Assembly (NCBI RefSeq): GCF_026340255.1
Contig: NZ_JAPEPJ010000001.1
Location: forward strand, 4,557,501-4,621,500
DNA length: 64,000 nt
Source of the DNA: Streptomyces sp. NBC_01408
GTDB taxonomy: Bacteria > Actinomycetota > Actinomycetes > Streptomycetales > Streptomycetaceae
Direction of reading: 5' to 3'
In this document: piece after piece, positions 9,486 through 17,725 of the stretch
Layout: every line of letters begins with the position of its first letter
How positions within the stretch are numbered: position 1 is the first letter of the stretch
The notes under the pieces: generated by a model
The model's input: the letters and a program-made list of their open reading frames with translations, nothing else
The model's database searches: none
Told to the model about the DNA's origin: nothing
Made by a program: the position numbers and the translations under genes

Positions 9486-10841
9486 TTAGGAGCGGACAGG
9501 TTGCGGATACGTTGCAAGCGGCCTCGGGCCACCCGGCCGCTCCGCCGAGTCGTCGCGGTAGGTGCCCAGTTCGCGGTCCAGGGCGTGTACGCGGGCCAGC
9601 GCGGCCGAGCGGCCCTCCGGCGGCAGCGCGGCCGCCAGGGCGCCCCACGCCTCCGGGTCGTCCGCGCCCCACGGGCTGCACACCCAGTCGGTCAGCAGCC
9701 CGGCGTCCGCCCGGGCGATCACGGCCGCCCGTGCCTGGTCCTCGATCCGGCGGCGCAGCCGGACGATGCCGGGGGCGGTGGAGGCGGGCAGCAGCGGGCC
9801 CGGGTAGCGGGCGAGGGCCGCGGAGACGGCGCCCGAGGCCAGTTGCCGGGTCAGGACGGTGAAGTCCGCCTCCAGCGGACCGGCCGTACGGTACGGGCGC
9901 GAGAGCGGAGCCCCGGGTCCCAACAGCCCGCGCAGCCGCGATACTTCGGCGCGCAGGGTGACCGGTGAGACCGACTCGTCCTCGTACAGGTCGATCGCGA
10001 GCTCCTCGCCCGACAATCCCTGCGGATGGTGCGCGAGCAGCGCCATGATCTCGCTGTGCCGCCGGCCCAGCCGGGTCACCCGGCCACCGCCGATCAGCAG
10101 CGCCTCGTCCTGGCCGAGGGCCGCGAGCGTGTCCCGCGGCGCCGTCGGGGACGCCGGCTGCGGTATCGGCGGGGCAGGGGCCGGGTCGAGCAGGGCCAGC
10201 TGGGCCTCCGCCGCCCGGGCCACCGCCTGGACGAAGGCGAGGGAGTGCGGGTGGGCGAGGCCGTCGCCGCCGGTGATGTCCACCGCGCCCAGCAGCCGCC
10301 CCGTCCGGGGGTCGCGCACCGGGGCCGCCGCACAGGTCCACGGGTGCACCCGGCGGCTGAAGTGCTCGGCTCCGAAGACCTGCACGGGTTCGCCGACCGC
10401 GACCGCCGTGCCGGGCGCGTTGGTGCCCATCGCCGTCTCCGCCCAGTGCGCCCCCGGCACGAAGCCGAGCCGCTCCGCCCGCCGCAGCGTGCCCGGTTCG
10501 CCCTCCACCCAGAGCAGGCTGCCCCGCGCGTCGCACACCGCCAGCAGGTGCGCGCCCTGCGCGGCGAAGGCCCCGACGAGGTCCCGGAACAGCGGCATCA
10601 CCCGGGCCAGCGGGTGCTCCTCCCGGTAGCCCCGCAGCTCCGCCTCCGTCAGCTCCACCCGAGGGGCGCACTCCGGGCTGACCCTGGCCCGGGCGCACCG
10701 CCGCCAGGACCTCGCGATGACCGCCCGGACGGGGGCCTCGACGCGCCCGTCCCGGGTGAACACGGCGTGGGCCCGCCGCAGTTCGCGCGTGCGCGCGGCG
10801 GGATCCGCGCCGCCCGGCAGCGCCACCGCAGGATCGTCCAT
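9486..10841 (-). CDS. GAF-domain transcriptional regulator (AcoR-like, no AAA+ domain)
   Basis: 451 residues from ATG 10841, preceded by GGGAGGG. The N-terminal region (VIARSWRRCARARVSPE and following) and the GAF region (GTNAPGTAVAVGEPVQVFGA, HFSRRVHPWTCAAAPVRD, GAVDITGG) match the sensor part of AcoR-type activators. The sigma-54 AAA+ domain (GAFTGA, Walker A) is absent. The C-terminal third instead carries GRRHSEIMALLAHHPQGLSG and EVSRLRGLLGP, a winged-helix-like region. It lies just upstream of the aldehyde dehydrogenase on the same strand and probably controls it in response to a small ligand. DNA binding through the C-terminal region is inference. Confidence 0.8.
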   Translation of the reverse strand: MDDPAVALPGGADPAARTRELRRAHAVFTRDGRVEAPVRAVIARSWRRCARARVSPECAPRVELTEAELRGYREEHPLARVMPLFRDLVGAFAAQGAHLLAVCDARGSLLWVEGEPGTLRRAERLGFVPGAHWAETAMGTNAPGTAVAVGEPVQVFGAEHFSRRVHPWTCAAAPVRDPRTGRLLGAVDITGGDGLAHPHSLAFVQAVARAAEAQLALLDPAPAPPIPQPASPTAPRDTLAALGQDEALLIGGGRVTRLGRRHSEIMALLAHHPQGLSGEELAIDLYEDESVSPVTLRAEVSRLRGLLGPGAPLSRPYRTAGPLEADFTVLTRQLASGAVSAALARYPGPLLPASTAPGIVRLRRRIEDQARAAVIARADAGLLTDWVCSPWGADDPEAWGALAAALPPEGRSAALARVHALDRELGTYRDDSAERPGGPRPLATYPQPVRS

Positions 10842-10915
10842 GTCACCCTCCCGTGGTGCCGCGCTACCCAGAGCGACGCCCCCCATCGTCGTCCCGGTCC
10901 GGGGCTCCGACAAGC

Positions 10916-11059
10916 GGTACGTCGGCCAGCACCGTGGCCGGTACGTCGGCCAGCACTGTGGCCGGTACGTCGGCCGGCACTGTGGCCGGTACGTCGGCCG
11001 GCACTGTGGCCGGTACGTCGGCCGGCACTGTGGCCGGTACGTCGGCCGGCACTGTGGCC
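10916..11059. repeat. Tandem array, six copies of a 24-bp unit
   Basis: Units beginning GGTACGTCGGCC start at 10916, 10940, 10964, 10988, 11012 and 11036. The first two have CAGCAC where the later four have CGGCAC. A seventh, diverged start follows at 11060 (GGTACGCC). Because 24 is a multiple of three, every frame is open across the array, which creates false repeat proteins. It lies between the GAF regulator start and the SWIM-protein stop. There are no unique spacers, so it is not a CRISPR. Confidence 0.9.
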
Positions 11060-11131
11060 GGTACGCCGACTGGTACCCGGTTGGTATGCCGACGGGGCCC
11101 GACGGGCACGCCGACCGGTGCCGACGCTGCC

Positions 11132-11375
11132 GCGGGCTGTGCCGATCGGTGTCCCCGCCTGGTACGAGGCTGCGGGCCGTGCCGACTGGTGTCCCGGGCC
11201 GGAACGGGTCCGTGGGCTACGCGGGTTGGTCCGCCCCGGCCGGAGGCCTGCCGCGGGCTGTGTCGACTGGGGCCCCCGGCCGGAGCGCTGCCTCGGGCTG
11301 TGCCGACAGGTGTCCCAGGCCGGAACGAGGCCGCGGGCCGAGCCGACCGGCGTCCTGGCCGCAACGTGGCCTCGG
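11132..11375. repeat. Imperfect tandem array, about six copies of a ~40-bp unit
   Basis: The motif GCGGGCTGTGCCGA followed by CTGGTGTCCC and CCGGAACG recurs roughly every 39-41 bp (at about 11132, 11172, 11212, 11253, 11294 and 11333), with substitutions in every copy. A partial start CGGGCTACGCCG lies at the edge of the SWIM-protein coding end. Together with the adjacent 24-bp array it fills the 535-bp gap 10842-11376, where no gene is seen. Confidence 0.7.
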
Positions 11376-11376
11376 G

Positions 11377-12654
11377 CTACGCCGGATCCAGCGGCTCCGC
11401 CGGGTCCAGCGCCGTCAGGGCCGACGCAGGGTCCGGGGCCGACGGGCCCGCCGGGATCCACCGGCCCGCCTCGCGGCGGTACGGCCACCAGCGTCCCTCC
11501 CGGCCGAGCCGGAGCTGGCGGTCGGAGCCCGCCTCAGTCCAGCGGGCGCGGACCCGGCGGAGCTCCGGCGCTGCCCCGTCCGCCCAGGCCCCGGCGAGCG
11601 CCGCCCGGGCGCGGGCCAGTGTCGCCCGGTCCGGCGTCCAGTCGTCCTCCAGCGCCGCGAGGGCCCCGGTCCCGCCGAAGCCCCAGGCCAGTACGGCCAG
11701 TTCCATCTCGGCCCGGTTCCTTCCGGTAGCCGCCGCCAGGCGGGAGCGGACCCGGAAGTCGTCGGCCTCGGCCGTGAGCCGTACGGCGTCCTCGGCAGCA
11801 CTCGGCGGGGCCGGAAGGGCGCGATCGGCGTGGCCCGGAGCCAGGGCCTGCGCCAGCAGCCGGTACGCCTCGGACGCGGCCGCCTGCGCCAGGAACTCCA
11901 CCGCGTCCACGTCCAGTTCCGGCTCGGCCTCGGTGTCCAGCGTCGGCGGCTGGCCGGGCGCGTCCGGCAGCGCGGGCAGCGCGGGCAGCGTCGGCCGCGT
12001 CGACGGCGCGTCCCACGCCGCGTACACATCCGCCGCCGCGACCCCCGCCGGCACGGCCTCCTGCGGAGCGGACGCCTCCGCCGTACTGCGCTCCTCCAGC
12101 TCGTCCACCAGCTCCCGCTCGCCCCGCCCGCGCAGGAGCAGCAGCACGAAGGCGTCCTGGTCCAGCAGCCGCGCCACCTGGTAGCAGAGCGCGGCCGTGT
12201 GCGGGCAGTGGTCCCACTCGCCGCAGTCGCAGCGCGGGTCGAGGTCGCCGATGCCCGGCAGCAGCTCCACCCCGGCTGCCGCCGCGTCCTCGGCCAGCTC
12301 CGGCGGCACCTCCCGGTCCAGCAGCGCCGCGATGTACCCGGACTCCGCGGCCGCCAGCCCCAGCAGCCGGTCCCACTGGGCCTCCGTGAACTCCTGCACC
12401 AGCACGTCCGTACGGTGCGCCGTGCCGTCCCGGTCGCGCACCACCGCGGTGAGCCCGCCCGGGCGCACCGACACCGCGCCCACGGCGCCCGCGCGCGCGT
12501 ACCGGCGGCCCTGCCTGACCTGCTCCCCGTCGAGCGCGCTGTCCTCCAGCGCACGCAGCCAGGCGTGGCCCCACCAGGTGGCCGCGAAACCGCGTCCGGG
12601 GGCGGGCGGGAGCGCCGGGAAGGTCTTCTCCTGCCGGCGGTCGCGGTTGCTCAT
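11377..12654 (-). CDS. SWIM zinc-finger protein, partner of the SNF2 helicase
   Basis: 425 residues with a compact SWIM finger RCDCGEWDHCPH (Cys142, Cys144, Cys150, His152), a zinc-binding module that contacts DNA or protein. The N-terminal block GFAATWWGHAWLRALE is a recurrent signature of these SNF2-associated proteins. The C-terminal 20 residues are Ala/Pro-rich and run up to the tandem arrays. The start codon overlaps the SNF2 stop (ATGA at 12651-12654), so the two are translationally coupled and probably work together on DNA. The exact process is unknown. Confidence 0.85.
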   Translation of the reverse strand: MSNRDRRQEKTFPALPPAPGRGFAATWWGHAWLRALEDSALDGEQVRQGRRYARAGAVGAVSVRPGGLTAVVRDRDGTAHRTDVLVQEFTEAQWDRLLGLAAAESGYIAALLDREVPPELAEDAAAAGVELLPGIGDLDPRCDCGEWDHCPHTAALCYQVARLLDQDAFVLLLLRGRGERELVDELEERSTAEASAPQEAVPAGVAAADVYAAWDAPSTRPTLPALPALPDAPGQPPTLDTEAEPELDVDAVEFLAQAAASEAYRLLAQALAPGHADRALPAPPSAAEDAVRLTAEADDFRVRSRLAAATGRNRAEMELAVLAWGFGGTGALAALEDDWTPDRATLARARAALAGAWADGAAPELRRVRARWTEAGSDRQLRLGREGRWWPYRREAGRWIPAGPSAPDPASALTALDPAEPLDPA

Positions 12655-15611
12655 CCGTCACTCCCCACGGTCCGGCGCAGCGCCACGAGCTCCGCCAGCT
12701 CGGCATCGGTCAGTTCGGTCAACGCGCCCTCGCCGCCCGCCAGGATGGCGTCGGCGAGCGCCCGTTTGCGCTCCAGGAGCCGGGCGATGCGCTCCTCCAC
12801 CGTGCCCTCGGCGATCAGGCGGTGGACCTGGACGGGCTGGGTCTGCCCGATGCGGTAGGCCCGGTCGGTGGCCTGCTCCTCGACGGCGGGGTTCCACCAG
12901 CGGTCGTAGTGGACGACGTGGCCGGCACGGGTGAGGTTGAGCCCCGTGCCCGCGGCCTTCAAGGAGAGCAGGAAGACGGGCACCCGGCCGGACTGGAAGC
13001 CCTCCACGAGCTCCTCGCGGCGCGGGACCGGGGTCCCGCCGTGCAGCAGCTGGGAGGGGATCCCGCGTGCGGCGAGGTGCTTCTCCAGGATCCTGGCCAT
13101 CGCCACGTACTGGGTGAAGACGAGGACGGAGCCGCCCTCGGCGAGGATCGTGTCGAGCAGTTCGTCCAGCAGTTCCAGCTTGCCGGAGCGGGGGCCGGCG
13201 GCCGTGTCCCGCGCACCGGACTCCTTCAGGAACTGCGCGGGATGGTTGCAGATCTGCTTGAGGGAGGTCAGCAGCTTGACCACCAGGCCGCGCCGCTCCA
13301 TCCCGTCCGCCTCCGAGATCGCGGCGAGGGTCTCGCGTACGACGGCCTCGTACAGCCCGGCCTGTTCACGGCTCAGCGTGACGGTGTGGTCGGTCTCGGT
13401 CTTGGGCGGCAGCTCGGGCGCGATGCCCGGGTCGGACTTCTTGCGGCGGAGCAGGAACGGCCGGACGAGCGCCGCCAGCCGGGCCGCGGCCTGCGGGTCG
13501 CGGCCGCTCTCGACGGGTTCGGCGTAACGGGTGCGGAAGGTGCCGAGACGGCCGAGCAGCCCGGGCGTGGTCCAGTCGAGGACGGCCCAGAGCTCGGAGA
13601 GGTTGTTCTCGACGGGCGTGCCGGTGAGGGCCACGCGCGCCGCGGCGGGGATGGTGCGCAGGGCCTTCGCGGTGGAGGAGTGCGGGTTCTTGACGTGCTG
13701 GGCCTCGTCGGCGACGACCATGCCCCAGGGGGTGGCGGCGAGCGCGGACGCGTCCAGGCGCATCGTGCCGTACGTGGTGAGGACGAAGCCGTCGGTGAGG
13801 CCCGCGAGGCTGCGGCCGGCGCTGTGGAACCGGCGTACGGGGGTACCGGGCGCGAACTTCTCGATCTCCTGCTGCCAGTTGCCGAGCAGCGAGGCGGGGC
13901 ACACCACCAGGGTGGGTCCGGCGGTGGCGGGGTCCTGGGCGCGGTGGAGGTGGAGCGCGATGAGCGTGACGGTCTTGCCGAGGCCCATGTCGTCGGCGAG
14001 GCAGGCGCCGAGGCCGAGCGAGGTCATCCGAGCCAGCCAGCGCATGCCGTGCAGCTGGTATGCGCGCAGGTCGGCCCGGAGCCCGGGTGGGGCGGCGGGG
14101 CCGTCGGCCTGCTCGGGACCGGCGGCGAGCTGCGCCCGCAGCCGCTCCAGCGGACCGGTGGCCTCCACGGCGACCCGCTTGCCGTCGATCTCCGCCGACC
14201 CGGTGAGTACGGCGGCCAGCGCGTCCACGGCCGGGACCTCGCGGTCCTGCCGCGCGCGGGCCCGGCGGACCTCGGCCGGGTCGATCAGCACCCACTGGTC
14301 GCGCAGCCGCACCAGGGGGCGGTTGGCCTCGGCGAGGTGGTCCAGTTCGGCGCGGGTGAGGTCGTCCTGGCCGCCGAGCGCGTGGCGCCAGCTGAAGGAG
14401 AGCAGGGCGCCGGGGGCGAGGAGGCCGGAGGGGCCGGAGTCGGGGGAGCGGGGATCGGGTGAGCGGGAGTCGGGGGAGCGGGAGTCGGGTGAGCGCACGA
14501 CGGCGCGGGCACTGAGGGTACGGGCGAACTCGCGCGGCCAGTGCACCTGTACCCCGTCGGCGGCCAGGGTGGCGGCGGCCTCCCCGAGCAGCTCCGTGAC
14601 CTCTTCGTCGGCGAGCTCGACGGAGTCGGGGACCGCCGCGCCGAGCAGCGGGGCCAGCGGCGGCCAGAGCCGGGCGGCGCGGCGCAGGGCCCGGAGGGCG
14701 TCCATCCGGGCCCGGGGCCCGAAGGCGGCCGCCGCGGCTCCGGAACCTGCCCAGACGTCCACGGCGTCGGCGACCGGGCCCGCGTCGGCGGGGCTGTGCA
14801 TCTGGAGGACGGCTCGGAAGGCGGGGGAGGCTTCGGGGGCGCGGTCGAGCTCGATCCGCAGGGAGATCCGTACGCCGGCGTCGTGTCCGGCGGCCACCTC
14901 CTCGGCCCAGTCGCGCAGTTCGGGGTGCAGCCGGGGCGGGCGCGCGGCATACGCGGGCCCGCCCGCGGCGGCGGGCGCGGCGGGGGAACGGGGCAGGACG
15001 TCGGCGACGGCGTCGAGGAAGGCGCGCAGCAGCGGCTCGGGGGCGGGCAGCCGGGGCGGGCCGGGCTGGTCCAGGGGCACGCAGTGGGCCGCGGGCGGCA
15101 TCGCGGCCGCCAGGTCCCGGACCTCGGCCAGGTCGGCGGCGTCGAGCGGTCCGATCCGCCAGGCGTCGTGGCCGGCGGGGCTCAGGCCGGGCAGGAGCTG
15201 CCCGCGGGCCGCGAAGCGCAGGGCCAGGAGCGCGGCGGCGCCCCAGAAGGCGGCGGAACGGTCCGCTCCTTTTCCTGTTCCCGTTCCTGTTCCCGTTCCT
15301 GTTCCTGTTTCCGCCTCCGTATCCGCCTCCGTATCCGCTCCTTCAGTGTCGGCGGCGTGGGCCCGGGCGCGGGTGAGCAGCGGCAGGGCCTCGTCGACCG
15401 CGAGCACGAGCGCGGTCGTGGTGGCCCGGCGCAGGTCGGGGGTGACGACGGTGATCTCTTCGACGGTGCCGGGGGCGGCGCCGGGGCCGGTCAGGATGTC
15501 GGAGCCGGTGAGGGTGCCGGTCGGCCAGAAGGCGATCCGGCCGCCCCGGGCGGGGTCGGCGGGAAGGAAGACGGTGGAGCAGCGGACGAGGCCGGAGATC
15601 TCGGGCAGCAC
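12651..15611 (-). CDS. SNF2-family DNA-dependent ATPase/helicase
   Basis: About 986 residues. The N-terminal half (about 500 residues) is a variable domain; the C-terminal half is a Swi2/Snf2 motor. It shows Walker A DDMGLGKT (near 540), DEAQ box II (near 633), LTGTPVENNLSELW (motif III region) and the C-terminal GTGLNLTRAGHVVHYDRWWN and ATDRAYRIGQ motifs (V and VI). GTG 15611 is preferred because GAGGA lies 4 bp upstream; an in-frame GTG at 15632 would add seven residues. Two in-frame repeat tracts interrupt the N-terminal domain: one of TEADTEAE and GT pairs near 15270-15345, and an SPDSR tract near 14440-14505. It is coupled to the SWIM protein. Confidence 0.9.
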   Translation of the reverse strand: MLPEISGLVRCSTVFLPADPARGGRIAFWPTGTLTGSDILTGPGAAPGTVEEITVVTPDLRRATTTALVLAVDEALPLLTRARAHAADTEGADTEADTEAETGTGTGTGTGTGKGADRSAAFWGAAALLALRFAARGQLLPGLSPAGHDAWRIGPLDAADLAEVRDLAAAMPPAAHCVPLDQPGPPRLPAPEPLLRAFLDAVADVLPRSPAAPAAAGGPAYAARPPRLHPELRDWAEEVAAGHDAGVRISLRIELDRAPEASPAFRAVLQMHSPADAGPVADAVDVWAGSGAAAAAFGPRARMDALRALRRAARLWPPLAPLLGAAVPDSVELADEEVTELLGEAAATLAADGVQVHWPREFARTLSARAVVRSPDSRSPDSRSPDPRSPDSGPSGLLAPGALLSFSWRHALGGQDDLTRAELDHLAEANRPLVRLRDQWVLIDPAEVRRARARQDREVPAVDALAAVLTGSAEIDGKRVAVEATGPLERLRAQLAAGPEQADGPAAPPGLRADLRAYQLHGMRWLARMTSLGLGACLADDMGLGKTVTLIALHLHRAQDPATAGPTLVVCPASLLGNWQQEIEKFAPGTPVRRFHSAGRSLAGLTDGFVLTTYGTMRLDASALAATPWGMVVADEAQHVKNPHSSTAKALRTIPAAARVALTGTPVENNLSELWAVLDWTTPGLLGRLGTFRTRYAEPVESGRDPQAAARLAALVRPFLLRRKKSDPGIAPELPPKTETDHTVTLSREQAGLYEAVVRETLAAISEADGMERRGLVVKLLTSLKQICNHPAQFLKESGARDTAAGPRSGKLELLDELLDTILAEGGSVLVFTQYVAMARILEKHLAARGIPSQLLHGGTPVPRREELVEGFQSGRVPVFLLSLKAAGTGLNLTRAGHVVHYDRWWNPAVEEQATDRAYRIGQTQPVQVHRLIAEGTVEERIARLLERKRALADAILAGGEGALTELTDAELAELVALRRTVGSDG

Positions 15612-15793
15612 GTATTCCTCAAATTTGACCACTGGGTACGGGCGGCCGAGAGTAACCCACGGCGACCGTCCGACGGCCGGAGCCGGGCCGTGAAACCAGT
15701 CACTTCGCAGGCCGTCCGTGAGCTCGGGAACGCGCGGATGCGGCGGCGCGTTGAGGAAGGTAGTAGTCGACGATCAGGAGGAGGTGTCCGCGG

Positions 15794-15976
15794 ATGTCCA
15801 CCAGCGGAAAGGTCGCGGTTGCCGGGGTCGTGGCAGCCATTGTCTTGTTCTGGACGGTCGGGTTCTGGGCGGGGCTGCTGGTCCTGATCGGAGTGCCTGC
15901 GGCTGCCTACCTGCTGCTGGATTCCTCCCAGCGCCGTCGACTGCGGGGTATATCCAGGAAGCAGATCGGCCGCTGA
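15794..15976 (+). CDS. Small membrane protein
   Basis: 60 residues: a short polar start, two closely spaced hydrophobic segments (about 7-20 and 25-43, VAGVVAAIVLFWTVGFW then LLVLIGVPAAAYLLL), and a basic tail SSQRRRLRGISRKQIGR. It probably forms a membrane hairpin with the charged tail in the cytoplasm. AGGAGGAGG at 15776-15784 precedes ATG 15794 by a good distance. It lies 20 bp before the MOSC gene and is likely co-transcribed. The function is unknown. Confidence 0.75.
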   Translation: MSTSGKVAVAGVVAAIVLFWTVGFWAGLLVLIGVPAAAYLLLDSSQRRRLRGISRKQIGR

Positions 15977-15996
15977 CGGCGGCAGGGGGGACGTTC

Positions 15997-16560
15997 ATGA
16001 GTACGGCACAGACGGCACAGACTGCGCAGGTGGCTGCGGTCAGCAGCAACGGCGTGTACTCGTTCACCAAGCCCACGCGTGCGAGCATCACGCTGCTCGC
16101 GGGGCTCGGTGTCGAGGGGGACGTGCACTGCGGGGTGACGGTCAAGCACCGCTCCCGCGTGGCGCAGGACCCGACGCGGCCGAACCTGCGGCAGGTGCAC
16201 CTGATCCACCGGGAGCTGTTCGACGAGGTGGCCGGCTCCGGCTTCAGCGTGGAGCCCGGCCAGCTCGGGGAGAACGTGACCACCGAGGGCATAGACCTCC
16301 TCGGCCTCCCCACCGGCGCCCTGCTGCGGTTCGGCGAGGAAGCGGTGGTGGAGGTGACCGGGCTGCGCAACCCTTGCCTCCAGATCGACGCCTTCCAGCA
16401 CGGGCTGCTCAAGGAGGTCGTGAGCCGGGACGAGGAGGGGCGGCTGGTCCTCAAGGCGGGCATCATGGGCGTGGTCCGGCAGGGCGGCACGATCCGCCCC
16501 GGCGACTCGATCACGGTGACGCTGCCCGCCGTCCCGCACACCCCGCTCGAACGGGTCTGA
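15997..16560 (+). CDS. MOSC-domain protein
   Basis: 187 residues resembling the MOSC domain (C-terminal domain of molybdenum cofactor sulfurase; the YiiM family). Features are the early VEGDVHCG loop, the LGENVTTEGIDL block, and the conserved Cys in VTGLRNPCLQIDAFQ (near residue 129), which in the family carries the persulfide. The domain alone suggests binding of a molybdenum cofactor or handling of sulfur, but the partner enzyme is not in the window. The start ATG follows GCAGGGGGG at normal spacing. Confidence 0.85.
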   Translation: MSTAQTAQTAQVAAVSSNGVYSFTKPTRASITLLAGLGVEGDVHCGVTVKHRSRVAQDPTRPNLRQVHLIHRELFDEVAGSGFSVEPGQLGENVTTEGIDLLGLPTGALLRFGEEAVVEVTGLRNPCLQIDAFQHGLLKEVVSRDEEGRLVLKAGIMGVVRQGGTIRPGDSITVTLPAVPHTPLERV

Positions 16561-16572
16561 CGCACGACGGCG

Positions 16573-16599
16573 GACCCCGACCCGGGTGGGGCCGGGGTC
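16573..16599. terminator. Convergent-gene terminator hairpin
   Basis: GACCCCG (16573-16579) pairs with CGGGGTC (16593-16599) around a 13-base GC-rich loop. It sits between the stop of the MOSC gene (plus) and the stop of the polyprenyl synthetase gene (minus) and can serve both. No T-run follows, as is common in Streptomyces. Confidence 0.65.
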
Positions 16600-16622
16600 G
16601 CCCGGCTGGTGCGGGCCTCAGG

Positions 16623-17633
16623 TCAGAACGTGCCCGAGGCCGCACCGGCGGGGACCAGCTCCGCCTGCAGCAGCATCTGGGCCGCGTGGTCCACGAGGTG
16701 CCGCAGTACCGGCAGATAGGTCGCGTCGCCGCCCAGCTGACGCAGGATGCGGTGCGCCTCGTCGCGGAAGCCGTCGATGTCCTCGCGGTACCGGTGCAGG
16801 AGGGCCGGGCCCCGCAGGATCTCGGCCAGTTCGGCCCTCGCCGGACGGGAGCCTCCCGCGGCGGCGCACAGGCTCAGGATGTGGGCGCGGGCCGGAGGCG
16901 GGGCGTCCTCGGCGGCGCAGGCGAGGAGATAGGTCACGGTCCCGTTCAGCAGGTCTTCGTTGCGACCGGACAGAATGTCCTCCTGGTCGTTGAACAGCTG
17001 CCACAGGATGCCGAAGACATAGCCGAACTCACGCCACAGCGCGATTCTCTCGGCCGGCGCCCCGGAAAGTATCGCGGCCATGGCCGTTATCATGCCGAAG
17101 GGTGCTCCGGATTTGCCGCGATAGGTCGCGACGACCGAGTTCCGCGTCGCGTTGCCGATGTCTCCGCGCATGTCCGCCATCTGGCCGTCGGCGGCGATGA
17201 TCCAGCTGTTCGCGAGCTCGCTGGTCAGGGCGCCGCGTACCGACTCGGGTATCCGCTGCGACTGGATGATCTGGATCGGCAGCGTGTTACCGGCGACGAC
17301 GGACGAGATCAGGGCTTCGTTCTCGCTGAGTTCGCCGGATAAGTCCGTGCTGTGTCCGTCGGCCAGGTCGTCCAGATAGCACGCCGACGTCCACCACAGC
17401 AGATGTACGGCGGACAGCGGCAGAGCCGGTCTTGGGTGTCCGGTCTCGGCCGCGTGGACGAGGAGTGGGAGCACCGACAGGGGATGTTTCAGCTGCCGGT
17501 GCCGCAGGAGTGCGGCGACCGCGTTCCTGGTCGCCCAGGAGGACGTGCTCAGCTGCGAAACGGCGGCAGCCACCTCCATGTCGATTTCCTCGGATAAGTT
17601 CCGGTGCACGTCCAGGTATGACATCGAATTCAC
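16623..17633 (-). CDS. Polyprenyl synthetase-like class I isoprenoid enzyme
   Basis: 336 residues, an all-helical prenyl synthase. The first Asp-rich motif is DDLAD (88-92) and the second is NDQED (215-219), both able to bind Mg-diphosphate. RGKSG near 172-176 fits the conserved Lys, but the FARM motif is shorter than the DDxxxxD of long-chain synthases. Stand-alone proteins of this type include short-chain synthases and peptide prenyltransferases such as ComQ, so the product is uncertain. GTG 17633 is chosen because GGAGGT lies 6 bp upstream. No terpene cyclase or carotenoid gene is adjacent. Confidence 0.8.
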   Translation of the reverse strand: MNSMSYLDVHRNLSEEIDMEVAAAVSQLSTSSWATRNAVAALLRHRQLKHPLSVLPLLVHAAETGHPRPALPLSAVHLLWWTSACYLDDLADGHSTDLSGELSENEALISSVVAGNTLPIQIIQSQRIPESVRGALTSELANSWIIAADGQMADMRGDIGNATRNSVVATYRGKSGAPFGMITAMAAILSGAPAERIALWREFGYVFGILWQLFNDQEDILSGRNEDLLNGTVTYLLACAAEDAPPPARAHILSLCAAAGGSRPARAELAEILRGPALLHRYREDIDGFRDEAHRILRQLGGDATYLPVLRHLVDHAAQMLLQAELVPAGAASGTF

Positions 17634-17689
17634 GTGGTGACCTCCGTCTTGAAATGAATCACGGGGTTTGTGCCCAGTTTGTGTCGCAT
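17630..17689 (-). CDS. Possible 19-codon leader peptide upstream of the polyprenyl synthetase
   Basis: A short frame MRHKLGTNPVIHFKTEVTT runs from ATG 17689 to a TGA that overlaps the GTG start of the next gene (GTGA). The strong GGAGGT ribosome site of the synthetase lies inside it. No clear ribosome site precedes its own ATG. It could be a translational-coupling leader or chance. Confidence 0.2.
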   Translation of the reverse strand: MRHKLGTNPVIHFKTEVTT

Positions 17690-17725
17690 TACGCCGCCGA
17701 TTCGATCATTCCGAATGGAGGGGAT

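Noticed and set aside
9486..10841. Sigma-54-dependent activator
   Set aside because: No Walker A or GAFTGA motif is present, and Streptomyces lack sigma-54.
10916..11059. Possible CRISPR array
   Set aside because: The units are contiguous, without unique spacers, and no cas gene is present.
10864..11364. Open frame of 166 codons with VPADVPAT repeats across the tandem array
   Set aside because: A 24-bp repeat keeps all frames open; no ribosome site or non-repeat domain supports a protein.
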